Shown: positions 1 through 5,278, counted from the first letter of the stretch. The stretch: DNA of 5,978 bases from Eubacteriaceae bacterium (GCA_017613995.1 JAGACT010000013.1:1-5978), one strand, 5' to 3'. Numbers and translations are program-made. Notes: generated by a model from the sequence alone, not told the origin.

Positions 1-31
1 CTAACAGGATCGATTTGATTGAATTTTGTCT

Positions 32-60
32 ATTTTACTACAGAGGACAGGTCTTGTCAA
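32..60 (-). promoter_or_regulatory. Strong sigma-70-type promoter reading out of the left edge
   Basis: On the minus strand a perfect -35 box TTGACA (60-55) is followed after exactly 17 bases by TAAAAT (37-32), a near-consensus -10 box. Transcription would start near position 25 and leave the window, so the gene served is not visible. It is probably the next minus-strand gene after the 260-aa protein that stops at 104. Seen directly: boxes and spacing. Inferred: activity. Confidence 0.6.
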
Positions 61-95
61 TAATTATATACAATATTGTATACAAAACTGTCCTC
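43..95. repeat. 8-bp inverted repeat pair flanking the palindrome
   Basis: GAGGACAG (43-50) and its exact reverse complement CTGTCCTC (88-95) are 37 bases apart and enclose both the 16-bp palindrome and the -35 box. The left copy lies in the spacer between the -35 and -10 boxes. A partial inner extension, TTGT (54-57) with ACAA (82-85), adds to the symmetry. This could be a pair of operator half-sites or an RNA stem; there is no T-run to make it a terminator. Confidence 0.4.
67..82. promoter_or_regulatory. Perfect 16-bp palindrome, candidate operator
   Basis: TATACAATATTGTATA is its own reverse complement and ends 6 bases upstream of the TTGACA -35 box of the left-facing promoter. An overlapping second palindrome, TTGTATACAA (76-85), fits the TNGT-N-ACNA operator pattern known for the FadR/FCD branch of GntR regulators. 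The position suits a transcription-factor site, but no regulator gene is in the window, so the GntR link is inference. Confidence 0.45.
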
Positions 96-103
96 AATTG
101 TTC

Positions 104-886
104 TTATCCGTTTCTCCGGTCCCTGGAGCGCATCATGGTCTCCCCGCACACGGTGCAGCGGTAAACGTCGCAGGTCTGGGGATGGTCGCTGTCTTCCCGG
201 TTCTCCACCGTTTCAGTCCCGGTCTTCTCCCAGCTGTGCTGTCCCACCTCGCAGGCGGTTACCAGGGGAGGCCGGGCGATACGGTAGGCAAGGCAGATGT
301 CCCTTATCTCGGATTCGGAGTATTCACAACTGTCCAGCACCTCTTCCACCAGCTTCTTCGGAAAGACCTCCGGCCAGTCGCAAAGATGCTTTTCCGCCAG
401 CTTGGGGCAGAAACAGTCCCTGAGTTCCAACTCCAGCCTTTTTAGCTTGGTGTCCCGGTATACGATGCTGTCCGGCCCCCAGGCCGTCCGATAGACGATC
501 TCCCCGAGAGCGCACTTCTCCTCATCCGTTGCCCCGTAGCGGCGGATAAACAGGCGCACGTCCTCCAGGATGCCGCCTCGCTCGCCCTTCTTATCCCTGT
601 CGACGATCCGTAAGAAAGCGTACTGCCTTTCTTTCTCTTCGGCTTTCCTCTTATCCTCATCCAGAGAGTTCGCTTTCATATGAAAGGGATGGGACGGGTC
701 ATTTCTGATCGTCTCCAGCAGGGCGGGCCTGAACTCTGCGACGTAGCGGAAAATATGGTCCTTTATGAAAATATCATCCCTTTTGAGAAGGGAATCGATC
801 CTTTTGTCGTCCATCGTCCCGGGCCTGAAGGCCCTTACGGCTTCTTCCGGGTCCGGGCTCGTGATCTTCGGGAACAGTTTCGACAT
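104..886 (-). CDS. Unrecognised 260-aa protein with C-terminal cysteine cluster
   Basis: I do not recognise this family. The ATG at 886 is chosen because GGAGGTGAG sits just upstream; the frame is open further upstream to 1078, but that stretch crosses the 942-963 hairpin and reads like non-coding sequence. The protein (MSKLFPKITS...) is soluble and strongly charged, with no signal peptide or membrane segment. Residues 75-105 are very rich in Lys, Glu, Asp and Arg and probably helical. The C-terminus carries C212-x4-H217, C239 and C244-x2-C247-G, which looks like a small zinc ribbon or treble clef; metal binding is inferred. Other cysteines (C158, C160, C169) are scattered. It lies downstream of the first URO-D unit on the same strand but behind a terminator-like hairpin, and may have its own promoter. 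Certainty is high that it is a gene and low on function. Confidence 0.8.
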   Translation of the reverse strand: MSKLFPKITSPDPEEAVRAFRPGTMDDKRIDSLLKRDDIFIKDHIFRYVAEFRPALLETIRNDPSHPFHMKANSLDEDKRKAEEKERQYAFLRIVDRDKKGERGGILEDVRLFIRRYGATDEEKCALGEIVYRTAWGPDSIVYRDTKLKRLELELRDCFCPKLAEKHLCDWPEVFPKKLVEEVLDSCEYSESEIRDICLAYRIARPPLVTACEVGQHSWEKTGTETVENREDSDHPQTCDVYRCTVCGETMMRSRDRRNG

Positions 887-917
887 GGCTCTCACCTCCG
901 CTGAATGATACATGGGT

Positions 918-926
918 ATTTTACCA
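918..926 (-). promoter_or_regulatory. Extended -10 element before the 260-aa protein gene
   Basis: On the minus strand TGGTAAAAT (926-918) matches the TGnTAnnnT extended -10 pattern, 31 bases upstream of the chosen ATG at 886. No clear -35 is present, because that position overlaps the terminator hairpin; an extended -10 can work without one. It would let the gene be transcribed independently of the upstream URO-D unit. Confidence 0.35.
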
Positions 927-941
927 CGATACGCACATAAA

Positions 942-963
942 GGGGAGCCCCGTGGGGCTCCCC
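942..963 (-). terminator. Strong GC hairpin ending the first URO-D unit
   Basis: GGGGAGCCCC (942-951) and GGGGCTCCCC (954-963) form a perfect 10-bp stem with a 2-base gap. Read on the minus strand it is followed by TTTATGTG, a short U-rich tail. It lies about 40 bases after the stop of the small ORF at 1002. The tail is weak, so partial read-through into the 260-aa gene is possible. Confidence 0.6.
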
Positions 964-983
964 GCCGCAAACATAAGTTTTTC

Positions 984-1002
984 GGCTCTGCCGGACAGAG
1001 CC
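984..1002 (-). other. Stop-codon-proximal 7-bp hairpin
   Basis: GGCTCTG (984-990) and CAGAGCC (996-1002) are perfect inverted arms around a 5-base loop. On the minus strand the hairpin begins at the last base of the small ORF's TAG stop and is followed by GAAAAAC, not a T-run, so it is not a classical terminator. It may protect the 3' end of the message or add to the hairpin at 942-963. Confidence 0.4.
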
Positions 1003-1142
1003 TAGAGGTACAGCAGGTCTCCGGCGAAATTTCCCATGAGCCAGAATCTGAGCTCCTTGGGAAGATCCCACTCCTCATCGGCGATGAGTTCGTCGGCGAT
1101 GCTCCTGAGGTATTCGGCGTTGGTCATTGTCTTTTCTTCCAC
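1002..1142 (-). CDS. Small acidic protein downstream of URO-D 1 (46 aa, or 51 aa)
   Basis: An unrecognised short ORF lies immediately after the first URO-D gene. Two starts are plausible. An ATG at 1157 (51 aa) lies one base after the upstream TGA. A GTG at 1142 (46 aa) has a perfect GGAGG eight bases before it, so I prefer the GTG. The sequence MEEKTMTNAEYLRSIADELI, continuing ADEEWDLPKELRF, is acidic, probably helical, and ends in a hydrophobic stretch (WLMGNFAGDLLYL). There is no signal peptide or metal motif. The tight spacing suggests co-transcription and translational coupling with the URO-D gene, hence a small accessory or regulatory subunit; that role is inference. The hairpin right after its stop and good codon structure support a real gene. 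Confidence 0.55.
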   Translation of the reverse strand: MEEKTMTNAEYLRSIADELIADEEWDLPKELRFWLMGNFAGDLLYL

Positions 1143-1158
1143 TTTGTTTTCCTCCATG

Positions 1159-2316
1159 TCACTTAATGGCGTACTCATGCACGAAATTGTAGGCGTCTAT
1201 AAGGTTCTGGTTCACGTCTCCGGGGGCGATCCAGGCCTTGTCGGTGCAGAAGAGGAATCCCTCTCCGGGCACGCAGGCATCCAGCACCCTTATGAGTTCC
1301 TTTCTGATGGTCGCGAAATCGTCCATCCTGACGGAGCCGGTGCGCAGGCCTCCCTCCAGGATCTGGCAGTCGCCTATGTCCTTCTTGGCGTCCACGATAT
1401 CGTCGTCGTCCACGTGCAGGATGCAGGTGTCCCTGGCCACATCCTTAAAGTTCTCCCATACCTTCTGCCACTTGCCTTCCATCATGATCCAGACCTTGGT
1501 TCCGTGCTCGGAAGCGTGGTCTATCCACTGCTTCTCATAGGGCCAGTAGATCTCGTTGAACTGCTTCGGGCTCATGTAGGGCGCTATGTGGGTCATGTGG
1601 CAGGCGTAGGGGAACTTGGCGGGAGTCCTCTGAAGGGCCGGCAGGTTCTGGGTGTGCCACAGGGTCTCGCAGGCTGCCTTGAATTCGGCCGTATGCCTTC
1701 TCAGGTCCGTCAGCGTCCCCGAGAATCCCCTGTAGTAATCGAAGATGGTGTCGCAGGGATTGGAGAACACTCCCGCGAAGGTGACCATGTTCACCACCCC
1801 GTACTCTTCCTCCAGCATCTTTTCCACAGCGGAGAAGAGTATGGCCATGGAGTAGGCCTTGTCCCAGGCGATCTTTCTGAGGGCTTCTTTGGCGTATTCC
1901 CGATCCTCGAAGAGTATGGGATACTTTCTTGGCAGCAGCACTTCGGTGATGAGGGAAGGGGGATCCCTGATCAAAAGATCGTATTCGTCGTCCTTCATCA
2001 TGGGCAGCTGTAGGTGCTCCGGGGTGATCCCGTCGGGACCGAACTTGTTCTGTACCGGATAGATGTAGGTGTCGATGGCCGGGGTAAAGAGGGTGCCCGA
2101 GAAAGTGTTGGCGTCCGCCCACATCACCTTCAGAACGTCGGTCATGGCTTTGGCGTACTCCTGGGGATCCCCAATGACGTCGGCCACCTTCTTGCCCGCC
2201 CAGGCTATCTGGGCGCAGCTGGACGCCAGCATGGTGGGGACGTGATCCGCTCCGCTTCTTTCCAGCATCCGCATCAGGTTGTCTTTTTTCGCTTCGTATA
2301 GCTTGTTTTCTGTCAT
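1159..2316 (-). CDS. URO-D superfamily protein 1, zinc-motif-less (385 aa)
   Basis: A member of the uroporphyrinogen decarboxylase / cobalamin-dependent methyltransferase superfamily, recognised from its length, its N-terminal region (KKDNLMRMLERSGADHVPTM) and similarity to the second URO-D protein here. Shared blocks are DDEYDLLIRD (109-118), FDYYRGFSGTL..LRR (192-207), the MSPKQFNEIYWPY segment (248-260) and PGEGFLFCTDK (350-360). It is cytosolic, with no signal peptide. The HemE RQAG signature is absent, so it is unlikely to make haem precursors. The His-x-Cys zinc site of MtaA/MtbA-type methyltransferases is also missing; WIMMEGKW (276-283) occupies that place. Start: ATG at 2316 with AGGAGG five bases upstream. 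It is the first gene of a minus-strand unit with the small ORF ending at 1002, behind a TATAAT promoter. The reaction is unknown; binding of a methyl donor or corrinoid partner is the best guess from the family. Confidence 0.88.
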   Translation of the reverse strand: MTENKLYEAKKDNLMRMLERSGADHVPTMLASSCAQIAWAGKKVADVIGDPQEYAKAMTDVLKVMWADANTFSGTLFTPAIDTYIYPVQNKFGPDGITPEHLQLPMMKDDEYDLLIRDPPSLITEVLLPRKYPILFEDREYAKEALRKIAWDKAYSMAILFSAVEKMLEEEYGVVNMVTFAGVFSNPCDTIFDYYRGFSGTLTDLRRHTAEFKAACETLWHTQNLPALQRTPAKFPYACHMTHIAPYMSPKQFNEIYWPYEKQWIDHASEHGTKVWIMMEGKWQKVWENFKDVARDTCILHVDDDDIVDAKKDIGDCQILEGGLRTGSVRMDDFATIRKELIRVLDACVPGEGFLFCTDKAWIAPGDVNQNLIDAYNFVHEYAIK

Positions 2317-2345
2317 TGATGCCTCCTGTATTTTGTATCGATAAT

Positions 2346-2385
2346 ATTATATACTATTTTGGCTCCGTGTGGCAGAGTTTTTTTT
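2346..2385 (-). promoter_or_regulatory. Promoter of URO-D 1 with upstream A-tract
   Basis: On the minus strand CTGCCA (2375-2370) lies 18 bases before a perfect TATAAT (2351-2346), about 30 bases upstream of the ATG at 2316. Directly upstream of the -35 is a run of eight A residues (2385-2378), placed like an UP element. The boxes are clear; strength is inferred. Confidence 0.6.
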
Positions 2386-2444
2386 CATCGGGGCGGGAAA
2401 CCGCAAAAACACCGGGAAAGAGTCAAATTGAATGCCATCGGGGC
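2386..2444. repeat. Direct repeat CATCGGGGC, two copies 50 bp apart
   Basis: The 9-mer CATCGGGGC occurs at 2386-2394 and 2436-2444, start to start 50 bp (about five helical turns), in the divergent control region. The first copy lies next to the A-tract and -35 of the minus promoter; the second overlaps or abuts the putative -35 of the plus promoter. This would suit binding of a shared regulator to both promoters, but it is inferred from position only. Confidence 0.35.
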
Positions 2445-2461
2445 CATAATCATGTTATAAT
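2432..2461 (+). promoter_or_regulatory. Promoter of the small protein / URO-D 2 unit
   Basis: A perfect extended -10 box, TGTTATAAT (2453-2461), is preceded after 18 bases by ATGCCA (2432-2437), a four-of-six match to TTGACA. The start of transcription would be near 2468, about 45 bases before the ATG at 2514. The -35 resembles that of the opposing promoter (CTGCCA, also with an 18-base spacer). Confidence 0.55.
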
Positions 2462-2476
2462 AGTTTTATACAAGAT

Positions 2477-2508
2477 TCGGGGGCTCATGCCCCGACATTA
2501 TCGGGAGG
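2477..2508 (+). promoter_or_regulatory. Leader with two mutually exclusive hairpins over the ribosome site
   Basis: TCGGGG (2477-2482) can pair with CCCCGA (2490-2495) around a 7-base loop. Alternatively CCCGA (2491-2495) can pair with TCGGG (2501-2505) around a 5-base loop, which would bury the first part of the GGGAGG ribosome binding site (2503-2508). The two stems use the same CCCGA and cannot coexist. A translational switch is a hypothesis; the pairings are seen directly. Confidence 0.35.
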
Positions 2509-2513
2509 TGGAT

Positions 2514-2666
2514 ATGGATTATCCAGGGTACAAAAGATATTCCAGGGAAGATCTTATAGCTAAGTACGATCTTACGGAAGACGAACAGACGTATCTCCTT
2601 GACGAGCTTCTGGCCATCGAGGAGGAAGTATACGAAAAATACATAAAGGAAGGGGGAGACAGGTAA
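2514..2666 (+). CDS. Small acidic protein upstream of URO-D 2 (50 aa)
   Basis: An unrecognised 50-aa protein (MDYPGYKRYSREDLIAKYDL...) starts at an ATG four bases after GGAGGT. Its frame is open further upstream, but that part crosses the promoter and leader, so this start is preferred. The protein is rich in Glu, Asp, Lys and Tyr and probably made of two helices: residues 9-17, then 21-46 with the heptad-like LLDELLAIEEEVYEKYI. It has no cysteines, signal peptide or membrane segment. Its stop overlaps the start of the second URO-D gene (TAATG), so the two are almost certainly co-transcribed and translationally coupled. This suggests a partner or control subunit for that enzyme, which is inference. 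Together with the small ORF at 1002-1142, a tiny acidic protein accompanies each of the two zinc-motif-less URO-D genes, though they show no obvious similarity to each other. Confidence 0.72.
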   Translation: MDYPGYKRYSREDLIAKYDLTEDEQTYLLDELLAIEEEVYEKYIKEGGDR

Positions 2667-3808
2667 TGGAGACCATCGAATATAAGGACAGTCTGTACAG
2701 AGCCCTCTGGAACGGACAGATACCCGACAGGGTGCCCGTAAGCCAGAACGTGGACCTGGTGTACGCACTGCAGTATGCCGGAATGTCCCTTACCCGCGAG
2801 CAGTACAACCTCGACAAGTGCTTCGAGGCGGTGGACAAGGTATGCGAGGTATGCGACAGCGACAACTACCCCATCAGTTCCTCCAAGAACGTGGTGGCCC
2901 TCAGGATCATGGGCAGCCGCGACTGGGTCATGGGCAAGGACGGATTCCTGCAGCACCCCAACCACGCTTCCATGAGGGAAGACGAGTATGATTTCATGAT
3001 CAGCGACTTCAAGGGCTTCTCCGCGGAGATGAACCGCCGCAGCAACGCGGCCTACGACTGCAGTCCCGAGGAAGCTGCCCTGGCCAGGCTCAGGGTGGAC
3101 GTTTCCAACGACCGCTACAACAGAAAGAACGCCGAAAAGAAGAAGTGGATCAACGAGAAGCATCAGAGGAGCACCTTCGAGAAGACCATCGGCATGTCCG
3201 GAGGACCCTTCGATACCATAGCAAACAACTACCGTTCCTTCACCGGGGCCCTCAACGACATGAGGCGCTACCCCGACAAGGTGCTGGAGGCCGTCAGGCT
3301 CCTTACCGACAACGCCCTCAAGCGCATCGACATGATCCCCGCCGGAGTGGAGGGAGGAAGGATCTTCATGCCCCTGCACATGGCCACCTTCATGAAGGAG
3401 AAGGACTTCACCAGGTTCTGGTGGCCCTACTACAAGGAGGTGCTGGACAAGTGCGCCGCCACCGACCGCAGGATCTTCATCTTCTTCGAGGACCGCTGGG
3501 ACCGCTACATGGATTACCTGCAGCAGATACCTCCCGGAGCGGAGATGCAGTTCGAGTTCACCGACGCCGCCCTGGCCAAGGAGAAGCTGGGCAAAAACAA
3601 CATCATCTGCGGCTTCTATCCGGTGCAGCTTCTGAAGAGCGGCACCATCGAGCAGGTTGAGGAAGAGGCCAAGAGGCTTCTGGACCTGTGCGCCCCCGGA
3701 GGAAACTTCATCTTCAAGACCGACAAGAACCCCATACTGCTGGCGGACACGAAGCCCGAGAACATGAAGGCCGTCATCGCCACCGTAAAGGAATACGGAA
3801 AATACTGA
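2666..3808 (+). CDS. URO-D superfamily protein 2, zinc-motif-less (380 aa)
   Basis: A second uroporphyrinogen-decarboxylase-like protein of full family length. The N-terminus (YRALWNGQIPDRVPVSQNVD, 11-30) has the PDRVP element common in URO-D-like methyltransferases. Blocks shared with URO-D 1 are EDEYDFMISD (105-114), FDTIANNYRSFTGAL.DMRR (182-201), FTRFWWPYYKEVLD (248-261) and PGGNFIFKTDK (344-354). The position of the canonical His-x-Cys zinc site is filled by FIFFEDRWDR (271-280). The HemE RQAG motif is absent, so porphyrin decarboxylation is unlikely. It is predicted to be cytosolic. Its ATG overlaps the stop of the 50-aa gene, with GGGGGAG just upstream. Codons mostly end in G or C, as expected for a well-expressed native gene. 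Substrate and partner are unknown; methyl or one-carbon transfer is inferred from the superfamily. A GC hairpin follows at 3816-3838. Confidence 0.88.
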   Translation: METIEYKDSLYRALWNGQIPDRVPVSQNVDLVYALQYAGMSLTREQYNLDKCFEAVDKVCEVCDSDNYPISSSKNVVALRIMGSRDWVMGKDGFLQHPNHASMREDEYDFMISDFKGFSAEMNRRSNAAYDCSPEEAALARLRVDVSNDRYNRKNAEKKKWINEKHQRSTFEKTIGMSGGPFDTIANNYRSFTGALNDMRRYPDKVLEAVRLLTDNALKRIDMIPAGVEGGRIFMPLHMATFMKEKDFTRFWWPYYKEVLDKCAATDRRIFIFFEDRWDRYMDYLQQIPPGAEMQFEFTDAALAKEKLGKNNIICGFYPVQLLKSGTIEQVEEEAKRLLDLCAPGGNFIFKTDKNPILLADTKPENMKAVIATVKEYGKY

Positions 3809-3815
3809 TAATACG

Positions 3816-3838
3816 CGCCCTCCCCACGGGGGAGGGCG
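3816..3838 (+). terminator. GC-rich hairpin after URO-D 2
   Basis: CGCCCTCCCC (3816-3825) pairs with GGGGAGGGCG (3829-3838) around a 3-base loop, beginning 8 bases after the TGA at 3808. The tail GCTTTCGG is short in T, so termination may be incomplete and some read-through to the third URO-D gene is possible. Its core CCCCACGGGG also occurs, on the minus strand, in the hairpin at 942-963. Confidence 0.5.
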
Positions 3839-3893
3839 GCTTTCGGATTCAATATCCGCATATCTTTTCCGTGCCCCTTGTGTTTTTGACGGA

Positions 3894-3925
3894 TTGATAT
3901 TATTATTTACATATAAAAGTATAAT
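3894..3925 (+). promoter_or_regulatory. Putative promoter of the third URO-D gene
   Basis: A perfect TATAAT (3920-3925) lies in an AT-rich island upstream of a GC-rich leader. The best -35 candidate, TTGATA (3894-3899), is 20 bases away, longer than ideal; TTGACG (3886-3891) paired with TATAAA (3912-3917) also gives 20. The location, about 70 bases before the ATG and after a terminator-like hairpin, supports a promoter, but the exact boxes are uncertain. Confidence 0.4.
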
Positions 3926-3952
3926 TGTGTTTTATTTTCGCCGCGGCCCTGC

Positions 3953-3975
3953 CCCGGCGCTCCGGGAAGACCCGG
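3953..3975 (+). promoter_or_regulatory. GC-rich leader with alternative stems before URO-D 3
   Basis: CCCGG (3953-3957), CCGGG (3962-3966) and CCCGG (3971-3975) are spaced by four bases each. The middle segment can pair with either neighbour, giving two exclusive small hairpins, just before the A-rich stretch and the GGAGGT ribosome site (3986-3991). Short stems can arise by chance in GC-rich DNA, so a regulatory role is tentative. Confidence 0.25.
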
Positions 3976-3996
3976 AAGAAAAAACGGAGGTAATAA

Positions 3997-5064
3997 ATGA
4001 ACAAGTATCCATGGAACGAAGAAGAGTACACCACAGCTGAAGTCATCACCAACGCCAGAGGCGGCCAGAGCGTAAAGATCAAGACGCCCTGCTCCGACAA
4101 GGAAGCCTACGAAGCCCTGCTGAAGGACAAAAAGCCCATCTGGATGCCCATCGGATCGGAATCCACTTCATTCTGCCCGAAGGTAATCCCCGACAACATC
4201 GCCAGAGCGTTCGTCATCGAAGCGGAGAACATCCCCAAATCCGGCGGAATCGATATGTTCGGCATCAAGTGGGTCCTGGAGCCCACAGTGGGAGGCTGCA
4301 TCGAGGATCCCAACGAGCCCATCCTCTTCGACGACGTCAATGAGTGGGAAGACAAGATCGTATGGCCCGACATCGACAGCTGGGACTGGGAAGGTTCCGC
4401 AAAGGCCAACAAGGATTACCTGAACAACGGCAAGGCCAACATGGTATGGTTCCTCAACGGCTGCTGGTTCGAGCGCCTGATCTCCTTCATGGGATTCGAG
4501 AACGCAGTCATGGCTCTGATCGACGACGAGCAGGAGGACGCCCTCAAGGCCCTGTTCACCAAGACCACCGATCTGTACTGCCGCCTGGTGGACAAGTGCT
4601 GCGAAGCCTACGGCGACGGCATCTCAGGATTCGTCGTACACGATGACTGGGGCAGCCAGAAGGACGCTTTCTTCTCACCGGAAGTCGGCAAGGAGATCTT
4701 CGTGCCCTTCATGAAGAAGCTCGTGGACCACATCCACTCCAAGGGAATGATCGCATACCTGCACAGCTGCGGATGCCTGAACAAGCAGGTCGGCAACTTC
4801 GCTGACGCCGGTTGGGACAGCTGGGTGCCCATGACCATGAACGACACCGTCAAGATGTACGACGATTACGGTGAGAGGATCATCATCGGCGTCGTTCCCG
4901 AAGCCTTCGATCCCGCCACCACCAGCGAGGAGGAGCAGGAGAGACTGGGAGCGGAATTCGCCAAGAGATTCCCGCTGGCCACCTGCAACGGCAGAGGAAT
5001 CGCCACCCCCGCCTTCATCAAGGGCTACTACAAGCAGTCCAGGATCCAGGCGAACGAGAACTGA
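3997..5064 (+). CDS. URO-D family methyltransferase-like protein with HxCG zinc motif (355 aa)
   Basis: A uroporphyrinogen-decarboxylase superfamily protein of the cobalamin-methyltransferase type (MtaA/CmuA-like). Key signatures are VVHDDWGSQKDAFFSPE (213-229), equivalent to the GDDxGxQ..xxSPE block of this family, followed by AYLHSCGC (253-260). H256 and C258 match the His-x-Cys zinc ligands that activate a thiol methyl acceptor in MtaA/MtbA. C330, in PLATCNGRGIATP, may supply the C-terminal cysteine ligand. The HemE RQAG motif is missing; KPIWMPIGSES (46-56) stands near that place. It is cytosolic, with no signal peptide. ATG at 3997 is six bases after GGAGGT. Most codons end in G or C, suggesting good expression. 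It stands apart from the URO-D 1/2 pair, with its own leader and a strong terminator. Likely role: methyl transfer to or from a corrinoid protein or thiol; no such partner gene is nearby, so substrate is unknown. Confidence 0.9.
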   Translation: MNKYPWNEEEYTTAEVITNARGGQSVKIKTPCSDKEAYEALLKDKKPIWMPIGSESTSFCPKVIPDNIARAFVIEAENIPKSGGIDMFGIKWVLEPTVGGCIEDPNEPILFDDVNEWEDKIVWPDIDSWDWEGSAKANKDYLNNGKANMVWFLNGCWFERLISFMGFENAVMALIDDEQEDALKALFTKTTDLYCRLVDKCCEAYGDGISGFVVHDDWGSQKDAFFSPEVGKEIFVPFMKKLVDHIHSKGMIAYLHSCGCLNKQVGNFADAGWDSWVPMTMNDTVKMYDDYGERIIIGVVPEAFDPATTSEEEQERLGAEFAKRFPLATCNGRGIATPAFIKGYYKQSRIQANEN

Positions 5065-5086
5065 TCGACTCTAATGTAAATATTTT

Positions 5087-5120
5087 AAGGATGGTCCCTT
5101 TACGGGCACCATCCTTTTTT
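5087..5120 (+). terminator. Rho-independent terminator of URO-D 3
   Basis: AAGGATGGT (5087-5095) pairs with ACCATCCTT (5108-5116); the stem is extended by CCC/GGG with one bulged C and closed by a TTTAC loop. The stem runs directly into a T-run reaching 5120. It lies 22 bases after the TGA at 5064: a textbook intrinsic terminator. Confidence 0.92.
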
Positions 5121-5186
5121 GTTGAGCGGATGTTGTGAAATAATCGAAAAAAAAACTTTCTATTCCAGTGATTTCGCGCATAATAG

Positions 5187-5195
5187 TGGTATAAT
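5187..5195 (+). promoter_or_regulatory. Extended -10 promoter of the VWA gene
   Basis: TGGTATAAT (5187-5195) is a perfect extended -10 element. No good -35 is seen at 17-18 bases, but a run of nine A residues (5147-5155) lies further upstream, where an UP element could be. The start of transcription would be near 5202, giving a leader of roughly 75 bases to the ATG at 5279. Confidence 0.6.
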
Positions 5196-5278
5196 ATTTT
5201 ATAGTTTTGTAGGCACGCAATGATACCCAACATAGAGCGTTTATATCAAAGAGTATATTAAAGAGAGGAATTCAGAGT

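Noticed and set aside
887..1078. N-terminal extension of the 260-aa minus-strand protein up to position 1078
   Set aside because: It would cross the 942-963 hairpin and overlap the small ORF; the GGAGGTGAG site directly before 886 marks the start there.
1036..2013. Plus-strand open frame of 325 codons opposite URO-D 1
   Set aside because: It is antisense to a clearly recognisable URO-D gene, has no good ribosome site and encodes a low-complexity Val/Gly/His-rich product, as expected from GC-biased third positions.
2378..2385. Run of eight T residues as a plus-strand terminator
   Set aside because: There is no stable hairpin before it and no plus-strand gene ends there; it is better read as an A-tract upstream of the minus-strand promoter.
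2316..2513. Upstream extension of the 50-aa protein to 116 codons
   Set aside because: The extension covers the divergent promoters and leader and overlaps the URO-D 1 start; a good ribosome site marks ATG 2514.
2519..3379. Minus-strand open frame of 286 codons opposite URO-D 2
   Set aside because: It is a shadow of a well-supported gene, with a Val/His/Gly-rich composition and no recognisable domain.
1159..5064. Assignment of any of the three genes as hemE
   Set aside because: None has the RQAG-type N-terminal signature of true uroporphyrinogen decarboxylase, and no other haem or cobalamin biosynthesis gene is nearby.
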